Below, one piece after another: positions 1-6,031 of a stretch of DNA of 6,031 bases. The DNA is from Alphaproteobacteria bacterium (GTDB lineage Bacteria; Pseudomonadota; Alphaproteobacteria; Micropepsales; Micropepsaceae), in NCBI GenBank assembly GCA_015654715.1, contig JAATGK010000092.1, positions 1-6,031 on the forward strand, written 5' to 3'. Numbering within the stretch: position 1 is the stretch's first letter; every line of letters starts with the position of its first letter. A program made the translations under genes and the position numbers. The notes beneath the pieces were generated by a model. That model saw only the letters and a list, made by a program, of their open reading frames with translations. It did no database searches and was not told the DNA's origin.

Positions 1-1615
1 ACGCATAGGAGAAGCCGCCCGACAGCGCCAGCACGCGGCCGGTATGCGGGTCCATCGCGACGATGCCGCCATTGATCTCGGGCACCTGGCGCAGGCCGAA
101 CAACCCCTCCTTGTCGGGAAGCGGCTCGACATAGATCACGTCGCCGATCTTGAAGACGTCGGCGGGCTTGGTGGGCACCGGGCCGGCATAGGGCGAGTTC
201 TTCCGCTCCGGCCGCGCCCAGGTGAGCTCGCTCCACGGGATCGTGCCGGTCGTGCCGTCGCCCAGGCCGATCTTCGCGTCGTTGCCGTCGAAGCTCAGCA
301 CGACGGCGACACGCCAGGTCTCGATGCCCGACTGGTTGGCGACCGCCTTCAGCGTGTCCTGCCAATTGCCGTCGACATTGATGTTGCTCGTCGTGCCGCG
401 CCAGCCATGGCGGCGGTCGTAGCGCACGAGGCCGGCGCGCAACGCGTTCACCGCGTAGTTCTGCAGCGCCGTGTCGAGCGTCGAGCGGACCTGGAGACCG
501 CCGTCATACAGCGCCTGCTCACCATAGCGGGCATAGAGCTCGCGGCGGACCTCCTCGACGAAATAGTCGGCGTCCTCGGTCTGCGAGCCGGCGGCGCGGG
601 TCTGGGTGACGAGCGGCTCGGCCTGCGCGGCGCGTTCCTGGTCGCGCGTGATGTAGCCGTTCTCCTCCATCTGGCCGATGACCCAGTTGCGGCGGTCGAA
701 GGCGGCCTTGTGGTTGCGCACCGGATCGAATTCCGACGGCGCCTTGGGCAGCGAGGCGAGGAAGGCGACTTCGGCGATGTCGAGCTGGTCGAGCGACTTG
801 CCGAAATAGTTCAGCGTGGCCGCCCCGATGCCGTAGGAGTTCTGGCCGAGATAGATTTCGTTGAGATAGAGCTCGAGGATCTTCGGCTTCGAATAGGTCG
901 CATCGATGCGGATGGCGAGGATCGCCTCGCGCAGCTTGCGGGAGAACTTCACCTGGTTGTTGAGCAGGAAATTCTTCGCCACCTGCTGGGTGATGGTGGA
1001 GGCGCCTTCCGGCCGCCGCCCGGTCATTACCTTGCCGATGTCCTTAATCGCCGCGCGCAGCATGCCGGAGGGATCGACGCCGGGATGGTTGTAGAAGTTG
1101 CGGTCTTCCGCCGAGGTGAAGGCGTTGATGACCAGCTTCGGTACGTAAGCGATGGGTACAAACACGCGCCGCTCGCGGGCATATTCGCCGAGCAGCGTAC
1201 CATCGCCGGCATAGACGCGAGTCGTTACCGGCGGGGCGTAATTTTGCAAATCCTTGACGCTCGGCAGATCGCGCGTCACCCACCAGACGTAACCCATGGC
1301 GCTGAGCACGATGACGCCGATAAAGACGAGCGCGCCGAGGCCGGCATAAAGCGCGACGCGGCGGTTCCAGAAACGGCTGAGCGCACCGAAGGTGGTTAGC
1401 GGCCGGCGGCGCGGCGGCGGCGGCTCTTCCTCGCCATAACCGGGATCATCCGGGTCGCCGCCAACTTGGCGATCGCCGAAGCCTTCCGGCTTTACCAGTT
1501 CCCACGGCGTCGGCTCGCCCGCAATGGTTGGGGGCTGACGGCCGGGCGGCTGAGGAGGCGTACCCTGGCCCGGGATTTTACCGGGCGGCGGGACATCGTC
1601 TTGATCATTGCTCAT
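1..1615 (-). CDS. mrcA: Penicillin-binding protein 1A, class A bifunctional peptidoglycan synthase (3' end beyond window)
   Basis: The product polymerises lipid II into glycan strands and crosslinks them, acting in the periplasm from an inner-membrane anchor. The 538 visible residues start with a proline-rich cytosolic tail (about 1-86), then one membrane helix (about 87-111). The GT51 glycosyltransferase domain shows all its signatures: EDRNFYNHPG at 170-179 with catalytic E170, GASTITQQ at 204-211, RKLRE at 226-230 with second acidic residue E230, KPKILELYLNEIYLG at 243-257, and ASLPKAPSEFDP at 287-298. A linker and OB-like region (about 400-510) follow, then the opening of the transpeptidase domain (GGIVAMDP from 516). 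The catalytic SxxK lies past the left edge. The ATG at 1613-1615 is the only plausible start here, though no good Shine-Dalgarno precedes it. It lies 50 nt downstream of the amidase gene on the same strand, so co-transcription is likely. I see no frameshift or stop. The family call is secure; 1A rather than another class A PBP rests on the domain order and OB-like insert. Confidence 0.95.
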   Translation of the reverse strand, partial: MSNDQDDVPPPGKIPGQGTPPQPPGRQPPTIAGEPTPWELVKPEGFGDRQVGGDPDDPGYGEEEPPPPRRRPLTTFGALSRFWNRRVALYAGLGALVFIGVIVLSAMGYVWWVTRDLPSVKDLQNYAPPVTTRVYAGDGTLLGEYARERRVFVPIAYVPKLVINAFTSAEDRNFYNHPGVDPSGMLRAAIKDIGKVMTGRRPEGASTITQQVAKNFLLNNQVKFSRKLREAILAIRIDATYSKPKILELYLNEIYLGQNSYGIGAATLNYFGKSLDQLDIAEVAFLASLPKAPSEFDPVRNHKAAFDRRNWVIGQMEENGYITRDQERAAQAEPLVTQTRAAGSQTEDADYFVEEVRRELYARYGEQALYDGGLQVRSTLDTALQNYAVNALRAGLVRYDRRHGWRGTTSNINVDGNWQDTLKAVANQSGIETWRVAVVLSFDGNDAKIGLGDGTTGTIPWSELTWARPERKNSPYAGPVPTKPADVFKIGDVIYVEPLPDKEGLFGLRQVPEINGGIVAMDPHTGRVLALSGGFSYA

Positions 1616-1665
1616 GGGAACTTGCTGAAAAAACCGCTTTGTTGACTGCGTACCACGACGGCGGC

Positions 1666-2982
1666 TTACGGGGCCGTTGCCGATCCGGCTTCCGCTGTGG
1701 CCATGAACTGACGATCCACAGCCGCCGCAATGGCACGAGCGACTCTAGCGCGCCAGCCGTCGGTTTGCATCTTTCTCGCCTCTTCCGGGTTGGAAAGAAA
1801 GCCGAGTTCGATCAGCACGGCGGGCACATCCGGCGCCTTCAACACGACAAACCCCGCATCGCGGTGCGGCATGTGTGGCAAGATGTCCGTTTCGCTCCGC
1901 AGTTCGGCCAATGCCAGCTCGGCGAAGTGTGAAGATTTGTTCATGGTGTCGCGCTGCGCCAGATCAATCAGAATCGGCCCGACGCCGGAATTGTCGCCCG
2001 ACAGATCAACACCGATCAGCTTGTCGGCACCGTTTTCCTTTTTGGCCAGCGCCCGCGCTTCGGCATCCGAGCCCTTGTCCGACAAGCTGTAGATCGACAG
2101 ACCCTTGATGTCGGGATTGGTGTTCCAATTGGCGTGGATCGAGATCATCAGATCGGCGCGCCAGCTCCGCGCGATGCGGGCGCGTTGGCCCAGCTCGACC
2201 GGCACATCGCTATCGCGTGTCATGTGCACTGTATAGCCCCGCGCCAACAGCACGCGCTGAAGTTGGAGCGACACTGCCAGCACCAAATCCTTCTCGTTGG
2301 CGCCGTCGCTGCCATGCGTGCCGGGATCGAGCCCGCCATGGCCGGGATCGATGACGATCATCCGCTTGATCCGCGTCTGCGGCGGCGGCGGGTTCTTCGG
2401 CAAGGCGGCGAGCTCGGAGGCGGTATAGCGGGCGCGCAAGTCCTCAGGCCAGCCGGCGGTGCGGTCGAATTTGGCTTGGGTGGTCGGAAACAGATCAAAC
2501 ACAACGCGATAGCCGGAGCCGTTTTCCGGCGGCAGGACCATCGGTTCGCCGACGACGACAGGCTGATTGAGGTCGATGACAAAGCGCGAGTTACCAGGCC
2601 GGAAGGTGCCGTAGCGGTAGCTGCGTACCGCACCATACCCGCCCGGCCGCGGCGGACCGTCCAAGTGCCATTTCACCAACGGCATATCGATCACGACCCG
2701 ATTCGGGTTGTTGAGGGTGAAGGTGCGCATCGCGATCGGCTCGGACAGCTCAACGACGAATCGGGTGCGGTCGTCGTGCTCGCCCATACGGGCGCTCATC
2801 ACGACGGTTTCGTGTACCTGCGGCGGCGGCGGCGCGGCTGGACGGGTGTCGGCCTTGCCGGCATCGCGCAAGACCTTGTCGATCACATCGTCGACGGTTT
2901 GGGCGGCTGGCGCTTGGGCCAAGGCGACACCGAGCGCCAAGCATGCCAAGGCGGCAAGCATGCTAACCTGCAATAATCGCAT
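1666..2982 (-). CDS. amiC: Periplasmic N-acetylmuramoyl-L-alanine amidase (AMIN + Amidase_3 domains)
   Basis: This zinc hydrolase cleaves the amide bond between N-acetylmuramic acid and L-alanine, splitting septal peptidoglycan during cell separation. The 438-residue protein is complete and ends in TAA. It begins with a Sec-type signal peptide (MRLLQ, hydrophobic core to about residue 21, likely cleavage after AQA near 24). A proline-rich linker follows, then an AMIN domain (about 58-166) that in this family directs the enzyme to the septum. The catalytic Amidase_3 domain spans about 206-425. Its residues are visible: H215 in DPGHGG, E230 in GANEKD, H283 in SIHAN and E392 in LIELGFLSN. The start at 2982 gives the basic residue expected before the hydrophobic core; an ATG at 2961 has a closer AGG-type ribosome site but would remove that charge. 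It precedes the PBP1A gene by 50 nt and is divergent from rne. AmiC is the usual name for an AMIN-containing exported amidase; AmiA/AmiB naming would fit the fold equally. Confidence 0.96.
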   Translation of the reverse strand: MRLLQVSMLAALACLALGVALAQAPAAQTVDDVIDKVLRDAGKADTRPAAPPPPQVHETVVMSARMGEHDDRTRFVVELSEPIAMRTFTLNNPNRVVIDMPLVKWHLDGPPRPGGYGAVRSYRYGTFRPGNSRFVIDLNQPVVVGEPMVLPPENGSGYRVVFDLFPTTQAKFDRTAGWPEDLRARYTASELAALPKNPPPPQTRIKRMIVIDPGHGGLDPGTHGSDGANEKDLVLAVSLQLQRVLLARGYTVHMTRDSDVPVELGQRARIARSWRADLMISIHANWNTNPDIKGLSIYSLSDKGSDAEARALAKKENGADKLIGVDLSGDNSGVGPILIDLAQRDTMNKSSHFAELALAELRSETDILPHMPHRDAGFVVLKAPDVPAVLIELGFLSNPEEARKMQTDGWRARVARAIAAAVDRQFMATAEAGSATAP

Positions 2983-3136
2983 GGCAATAAGCTCGCCTCT
3001 GCCCTCAAACGTTAAGTATGGACATAGACCATTTCCGGCCCGTTAGCACCGTTGTGACGGCCGGTTTTCCGGTCCATAGCACCCGCCCTTACGTAATCTA
3101 TTGTTAACCATCCCTGAGCTAGAATAGATACGAAAT

Positions 3137-3154
3137 GGTGTTGGTTGGTGGCGG
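3137..3154 (+). other. Candidate two-tier G-quadruplex motif in the rne upstream region
   Basis: Five GG pairs occur at 3137-3138, 3143-3144, 3147-3148, 3150-3151 and 3153-3154, separated by loops of 4, 2, 1 and 1 nt. The pattern resembles the two-tetrad thrombin-aptamer type of quadruplex. Whether it is transcribed depends on the unknown rne start site. Two-tier quadruplexes are weak, so this is a motif call only. Confidence 0.25.
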
Positions 3155-3417
3155 CTCCTCTTGCTGTCAGTCGACGAGCCCCGTACAACACCTTTTAGCT
3201 GCTTCGGCGCTGCGCCCCTCGGGGGCGGCGGACGCGGGTTTCCTGGGGGAGATCCTTCGAATTGGCCCGCCATGGGTCATCTGGCAGCAGTGAGCTGGGC
3301 GGCATTCGGCCGCTCGCGAGTATAAGTGAACAGAATGAACGACTTAGCGTCCGCCCTCACCTTTGATCCTGTGGCACTGCCGCAGGGGGGTTTGCGCTTG
3401 TCCCAAACAAGGTGGCC

Positions 3418-3452
3418 CAGGCTGGCTGACGCACTGCGTCCGGCCGGCTCTG
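3418..3452 (+). promoter_or_regulatory. Predicted RNA hairpin just upstream of the rne ribosome-binding site
   Basis: The two arms pair as follows. CAG (3418-3420) pairs with CTG (3450-3452). GCTGGC (3421-3426) pairs with GCCGGC (3443-3448) with one T-G wobble. GACGC (3428-3432) pairs with GCGTC (3436-3440) around an ACT loop. T3427 faces C3441-G3442 as a small internal loop, and T3449 is bulged. That gives 14 base pairs ending 11 nt before the GGAG of rne. In E. coli, hairpins of the rne 5' leader mediate feedback control by RNase E; an equivalent role here is inference from position only. Confidence 0.45.
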
Positions 3453-3463
3453 ACGCGCCGCCT

Positions 3464-3467
3464 GGAG
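3464..3467 (+). promoter_or_regulatory. Shine-Dalgarno sequence of rne
   Basis: GGAG stands 6 nt before the ATG at 3474-3476. This site decides the rne start in favour of MPKRMLIDAS, which matches the conserved RNase E N-terminus, over a TTG at 3363 that would add 37 residues unlike the family. Confidence 0.85.
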
Positions 3468-3473
3468 AACTCA

Positions 3474-4409
3474 ATGCCCAAACGTATGTTAATCGATGCA
3501 AGCCACCCGGAAGAAACACGCGTCGTCGTTCTTGACGGTCAGCGGGTCGAGGAATTCGACTTCGAAGCCGCGTCGAAGCGGCCCCTCAAAGGGAACATCT
3601 ATCTCGCCAAAGTGACTCGCGTGGAGCCGTCGTTGCAGGCGGCGTTCGTGGAGTATGGCGGCAACCGGCAGGGCTTCCTGGCCTTCTCGGAAATCCACCC
3701 CGACTACTATCAGATCCCGGTCGCCGATCGCCAAGCCTTGCTCGCCGAGCAAGAAGCCGATGCCCGTTCGCGCCAGGAAGACGACATCGAATCCTTCGAC
3801 ATCTCGACCAAGAAGAAGTCGGGCAAGTCGGCATCGGTACCGCAAGAGGCCGAGACCGGCGACGACGAACCGAACGGCGAAGAGACTGGCGAAGCCGAAG
3901 ACAACGGCGCGCCCGAAAACGACGAAAGCGACAACGGCGCTGAAGAGGCCGCACCCGCCGATGAAACGGCCGAGAACGGTGCGCCGTCTGAGGGCGAAAC
4001 CGCCGCGGCCGAGCCGGTCGAAGGCGAAGCCGCCCCCGTCGAAGGCGAGCCGGTTCCCGAAGGCGAAGAACGGCCCGCGCCCAAAGGCCAGGACGCTCAA
4101 TCGCTCGATTCCAAGCGCCCGTCGCAGCGCTGGATGCGCCGCCGCCATTACAAGATTCAGGAAGTCATCAAGCGCCGCCAGATCATCCTGGTTCAGGTCG
4201 TCAAGGAAGAGCGCGGCAACAAGGGCGCGGCGCTGACCACTTATCTGTCGCTGGCCGGCCGTTATTGCGTGTTGATGCCCAACCCCCCGCGCGGCGGCGG
4301 CATTTCGCGCAAGATCACCAACGCCACCGACCGCAAGCGTTTGAAGGCGGCGGCGCAGGCCCTCGATCTGCCGGAAGGCATGGGCCTCATCATCCGCACC
4401 GCCGGCTAG
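3474..4409 (+). CDS. rne: Ribonuclease E, N-terminal part up to an in-frame amber codon
   Basis: RNase E is the 5'-end-sensing, single-strand-specific endonuclease that starts mRNA decay and processes rRNA and tRNA precursors. This part gives 311 residues. It opens with MPKRMLIDAS and the RNase H-like segment (about 1-35). The S1 RNA-binding domain follows, with its first half at about 40-82 (KGNIYLAKVTRVEPSLQAAF), interrupted by an acidic insertion of about 140 residues (84-225), and its second half at about 226-260 (KEERGNKGAALTTYLSLAGRY). The GGISRK and RTAG segments of the 5'-sensor come next; R308 and T309 match E. coli R169 and T170. The frame then meets TAG at 4407-4409 and continues in the same frame as perfectly recognisable RNase E. 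Alone, this fragment lacks the DNase I-like catalytic subdomain and zinc link and should be inactive. The start is fixed by GGAG and family alignment. The gene is divergent from the amidase gene. It is best read as one rne gene carrying a nonsense codon or sequence error. Confidence 0.9.
   Translation: MPKRMLIDASHPEETRVVVLDGQRVEEFDFEAASKRPLKGNIYLAKVTRVEPSLQAAFVEYGGNRQGFLAFSEIHPDYYQIPVADRQALLAEQEADARSRQEDDIESFDISTKKKSGKSASVPQEAETGDDEPNGEETGEAEDNGAPENDESDNGAEEAAPADETAENGAPSEGETAAAEPVEGEAAPVEGEPVPEGEERPAPKGQDAQSLDSKRPSQRWMRRRHYKIQEVIKRRQIILVQVVKEERGNKGAALTTYLSLAGRYCVLMPNPPRGGGISRKITNATDRKRLKAAAQALDLPEGMGLIIRTAG
3723..4148 (+). other. Acidic low-complexity insertion within the S1 domain of RNase E
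   Basis: About 142 residues (84-225) separate the two halves of the S1 fold. The first part, ADRQALLAEQEADARSRQ, looks helical; a lysine patch (KKKSGK) follows; the rest is dominated by E, D, A, G and P with repeated EGE and VEGE units near 183-200. The insert ends in a basic SKRPSQRWMRRRH segment where the S1 fold resumes. E. coli RNase E has no such insert; acidic S1 insertions are known from alphaproteobacterial RNase E. It stays in frame throughout and is not a foreign gene. Confidence 0.8.
4407..4409 (+). other. In-frame amber (TAG) codon interrupting rne
   Basis: Codon 312 of the rne frame is TAG, between GGC (last residue of RTAG) and AAC CGC ACC AAG (NRTK). Both flanks match RNase E without any gap or frame change. 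A single base change from CAG, GAG or AAG would restore a sense codon at a position that is variable in the family. No other in-frame TAG occurs in the window's genes, and the amidase uses TAA, so there is no sign of general TAG reassignment. Confidence 0.95.
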
Positions 4410-6031
4410 AACCGCACCAAGATCGAGATCAAGCGCGACTACGAATATTTGCTGCGCTTGTGGGACACGATCCGCGAGCTGACGCTGAAATCGAATGCGC
4501 CGGCTTGCGTCTATGAGGAAGGCGACCTCATCAAGCGCGTCATCCGTGACCTCTACAACAAAGACGTCACCGAGGTCGTGGTCGAAGGCGAAGACGGCTA
4601 CCACAACGCCAAAGACTTCATGCGCATGCTGATGCCGAGCCATGCCAAGAACGTCAAACAGTTCAAAGAGCCGATCCCGCTGTTCCAGCGCCACCATATC
4701 GAGGCGCAACTCGACGCGATGTTCTCGGCCAACGTGACTCTGAAGTCCGGCGGCTACATCGTCATCAACCAGACCGAAGCCTTGGTTGCCATCGACGTCA
4801 ACTCGGGCCGGGCGACGCGCGAACACAACATCGAAGACACCGCCACCAAGACCAATTTGGAAGCCGCCGACGAAATCGGCCGCCAGCTCCGTCTGCGCGA
4901 CCTCGCCGGGCTGATCGTCATCGACTTCATCGACATGGAAGACAGCCGCAACGACCGCTCGGTCGAAAAGCGTCTTCATAATGCGGTGAAGAACGACCGC
5001 GCCCGCATCCAGCTCGGCAAGATCAGCCAGTTCGGCCTGATGGAAATGTCGCGCCAGCGTTTGCGCGCCGGCGTCATCGCCGGTTCGACGGTCCCCTGCC
5101 CCCATTGCGGCGGCCAGGGCATCGTGCGCTCGGTGGAATCGACGGCGCTGCGCGTGTTGCGCGGCCTCGAAGAGGAAGCCCAGAAGCAGCGCTGCGACGG
5201 CATGATCGTGCATGTTGCTGCGGACGCCTGCTTCTACACCTTGAACCAGAAGCGGGCCGAACTCGCCCGCCTCGAACACGAATACGACGTCACCATCGCC
5301 TTCGAGGCCAAGGAAGACCTTAAGGCCGGCGATTTCGAGATCGACCGCATCGGCGTGCGCGATCCGGCGACCCGTCCGAAGATCGCGGCGCTCGAATATC
5401 CGCCGGAACCCGACGAAGAACCGGAAATCGTCGAAACCGAAGAAGAAGTCGCGGTCGAAGCCGACAGCGATACGGCCGAACGCGAACCGTCCGAAAGCCA
5501 GCCGCAGCGCGATGGCGAAGGCGGCGACCGTGGACGCCGCCGCCGCCGCCGCCGCCGTGGTGGCCGCGGTCGCGATCGCGACAACGGCGAGGCGAATTTG
5601 CCAAATGGCGCGGCGCCGCAGCAGCCGTCGGAGGCTCAGCCGCCCGCAACAAGCGGTGACGCCGTCGGCGATAACGACAGCGGCAGCGAAGCTCCGCAGG
5701 AAGCCCAGAGTGGCGAAGGCCAGAGCGGCGGCGAAGGCCAGCAAGGTGAAAACCCGCTTGGGCCCCGTCGCCGTCGCCGTCGTCGTCGTGGCCGCCGCGG
5801 TGGACGCGATCGCGATAACAACAACGGCGAGCCGCGCGAGGGCGAAGCAGCGGACGTGAAAAGCGAGCCGGGTGCGGAAACGCCCGCGCCGCAAGCCGTG
5901 TCGCCAGCCGCCCCGCCAGCCACACCGCCCGTCGTGCCGCCAGCCGCGCCGCAGCAGTCCTCGTTCACCTACTATGAGGACCGCTTCGGCAATGTCGACG
6001 AGATCGACACGACACCGAGCGATACGCCGCA
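4410..6031 (+). CDS. rne: Ribonuclease E, catalytic and C-terminal part after the amber codon (3' end beyond window)
   Basis: This continues the rne frame (numbering counts the amber as residue 312). It begins NRTKIEIKRDYEYLLRLW and runs to the right edge without another stop. The DNase I-like catalytic subdomain shows the metal-binding residues: D441 and N443 in AIDVNSGRAT and D484 in LIVIDFIDM, matching E. coli D303, N305 and D346. R511 in DRARIQ matches the 5'-sensor R373. The zinc-link cysteines are C542 and C545 in CPHCGGQG, the CPxC type of true RNase E/G. A small domain (to about 640) leads into an acidic linker, two arginine-rich modules (688-706 and 765-786) and a proline/alanine-rich stretch, typical of the disordered degradosome scaffold. 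The terminus is outside the window, so partner-binding motifs cannot be judged. The first in-frame ATG after the amber is at 4620, with no evident ribosome site examined there; independent translation is unlikely. Length (over 850 codons plus an unseen tail) fits RNase E rather than RNase G. Confidence 0.88.
5535..5591 (+). repeat. Arginine-rich module 1 of the RNase E C-terminal scaffold
   Basis: Eight consecutive arginine codons (residues 688-695) are followed by GGRGRDRDNGE. The run is nearly pure CGC. It resembles module 2 at 5766-5831 at the protein level, and arginine-rich segments in RNase E scaffolds bind RNA. Confidence 0.85.
5766..5831 (+). repeat. Arginine-rich module 2 of the RNase E C-terminal scaffold
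   Basis: Again eight arginines (residues 765-772), followed by GRRGGRDRDNNNGE. The codons are a mixture of CGT and CGC, unlike the CGC run of module 1, so the similarity is kept at the protein level. The two modules start 77 residues apart, joined by an acidic, glutamine- and glycine-rich linker. Confidence 0.85.

Larger units (their letters stand above)
2983..3473. promoter_or_regulatory. Divergent intergenic region between the amidase gene and rne, with a hairpin-rich rne leader
   Basis: These 491 nt contain no convincing gene and must hold the outward promoters for the amidase-PBP1A unit (minus) and rne (plus). Candidate plus-strand promoter elements are weak: TTGTTA at 3101-3106 with TAGAAT at 3120-3125 (13-nt spacer, too short) or TAGATA at 3125-3130 (18-nt spacer), and TTGCTG at 3161-3166 with TACAAC at 3184-3189 (17-nt spacer). 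I could not pick a minus-strand promoter. Possible hairpins visible by eye are 3213-3227 (CGCCCC/GGGGCG, loop TCG), 3296-3316 (core GCGGC/GCCGC, loop ATTCG), 3397-3411 (CTTGT/ACAAG) and the long one at 3418-3452. A G-rich stretch lies at 3137-3154. A short palindrome, CCGGTTTTCCGG, lies at 3061-3072. No U-tract terminator is visible. Confidence 0.6.

Noticed and set aside
44..1399. A 451-codon open frame on the plus strand
   Set aside because: It is the antisense shadow of the PBP1A gene, whose GT51 motifs are all on the minus strand; the translation shows no protein family.
2134..2976. A 280-codon open frame on the plus strand
   Set aside because: It is antisense to the amidase gene, which has all catalytic residues and a signal peptide.
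3059..3074. The GGCCGG-TTTT-CCGGTC inverted repeat as an intrinsic terminator
   Set aside because: The T run is in the loop, not after the stem, and both flanking genes point away from it, so no transcript needs termination there.
3043..3273. A 76-codon minus-strand ORF in the intergenic region
   Set aside because: Codon use and composition look random, and it overlaps the likely rne promoter and leader.
3363..3473. Upstream extension of rne from a TTG at 3363
   Set aside because: The added residues are cysteine- and tryptophan-containing and unlike RNase E N-termini, and the ATG at 3474 has a well-placed GGAG.
3326..3535. Small overlapping ORF (GTG 3326 or ATG 3335) running into the rne start in another frame
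   Set aside because: No clear ribosome-binding site, mixed codon use and no recognisable product. A regulatory uORF is possible but unsupported.
4407..4409. Pyrrolysine or general TAG reassignment as explanation for the amber codon
   Set aside because: No other gene in the window has in-frame TAG and nothing here encodes the needed machinery; one codon is insufficient evidence.
3489..5894. An 801-codon open frame on the minus strand
   Set aside because: It lies entirely antisense to rne, has low-complexity A/R/V/F-rich translation with no recognisable domain, and arises from GC-biased third positions opposite RNase E codons.

Overview
This is a GC-rich chromosomal window that looks alphaproteobacterial. 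The grounds are the gene set and order (an RNase E gene divergent from a cell-wall amidase gene, which is followed by a class A penicillin-binding protein gene), an RNase E with a long acidic insertion inside its S1 domain, and the strong GC bias at third codon positions. I cannot place it more precisely from sequence alone; a Hyphomicrobiales-like or Rhodospirillales-like lineage would fit.

Layout. Positions 1-1615 (minus) hold the first 538 codons of a PBP1A-type peptidoglycan glycosyltransferase/transpeptidase; its 3' end runs off the left edge, so the transpeptidase domain is only begun. Positions 1666-2982 (minus) hold a complete secreted N-acetylmuramoyl-L-alanine amidase (AMIN + Amidase_3), 50 nt upstream of the PBP gene and very probably in one transcription unit with it. 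Positions 2983-3473 are a 491-nt divergent intergenic region that must carry the promoters of both directions and a structured RNase E leader. From 3474 to the right edge runs rne on the plus strand, with its C-terminal end cut off by the window.

The most notable point is that the rne reading frame contains one in-frame amber codon (TAG, 4407-4409), directly after the conserved RTAG of the 5'-sensor. The frame on either side is a well-conserved RNase E, and no frameshift is present. As written, the DNA encodes a 311-residue fragment without catalytic residues, followed by an open, fully conserved C-terminal part. A sequencing or assembly error, a very recent nonsense mutation or a suppressed/recoded stop are the options; the first is the most economical because rne is normally essential in this class.

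How the genes work together: the amidase and PBP1A act on the same polymer in the periplasm, one cutting the stem peptide from the glycan for cell separation and remodelling, the other polymerising and crosslinking glycan. RNase E is the cytoplasmic endonuclease core of RNA decay and rRNA maturation and has no direct biochemical link to them. I see no tRNA, rRNA, CRISPR array, insertion sequence or phage gene. The long open frames opposite rne and PBP1A are antisense shadows. I do not see evidence of a new multi-gene system; the items worth a second look are the amber codon, the hairpin-rich rne leader and the low-complexity modules of RNase E.
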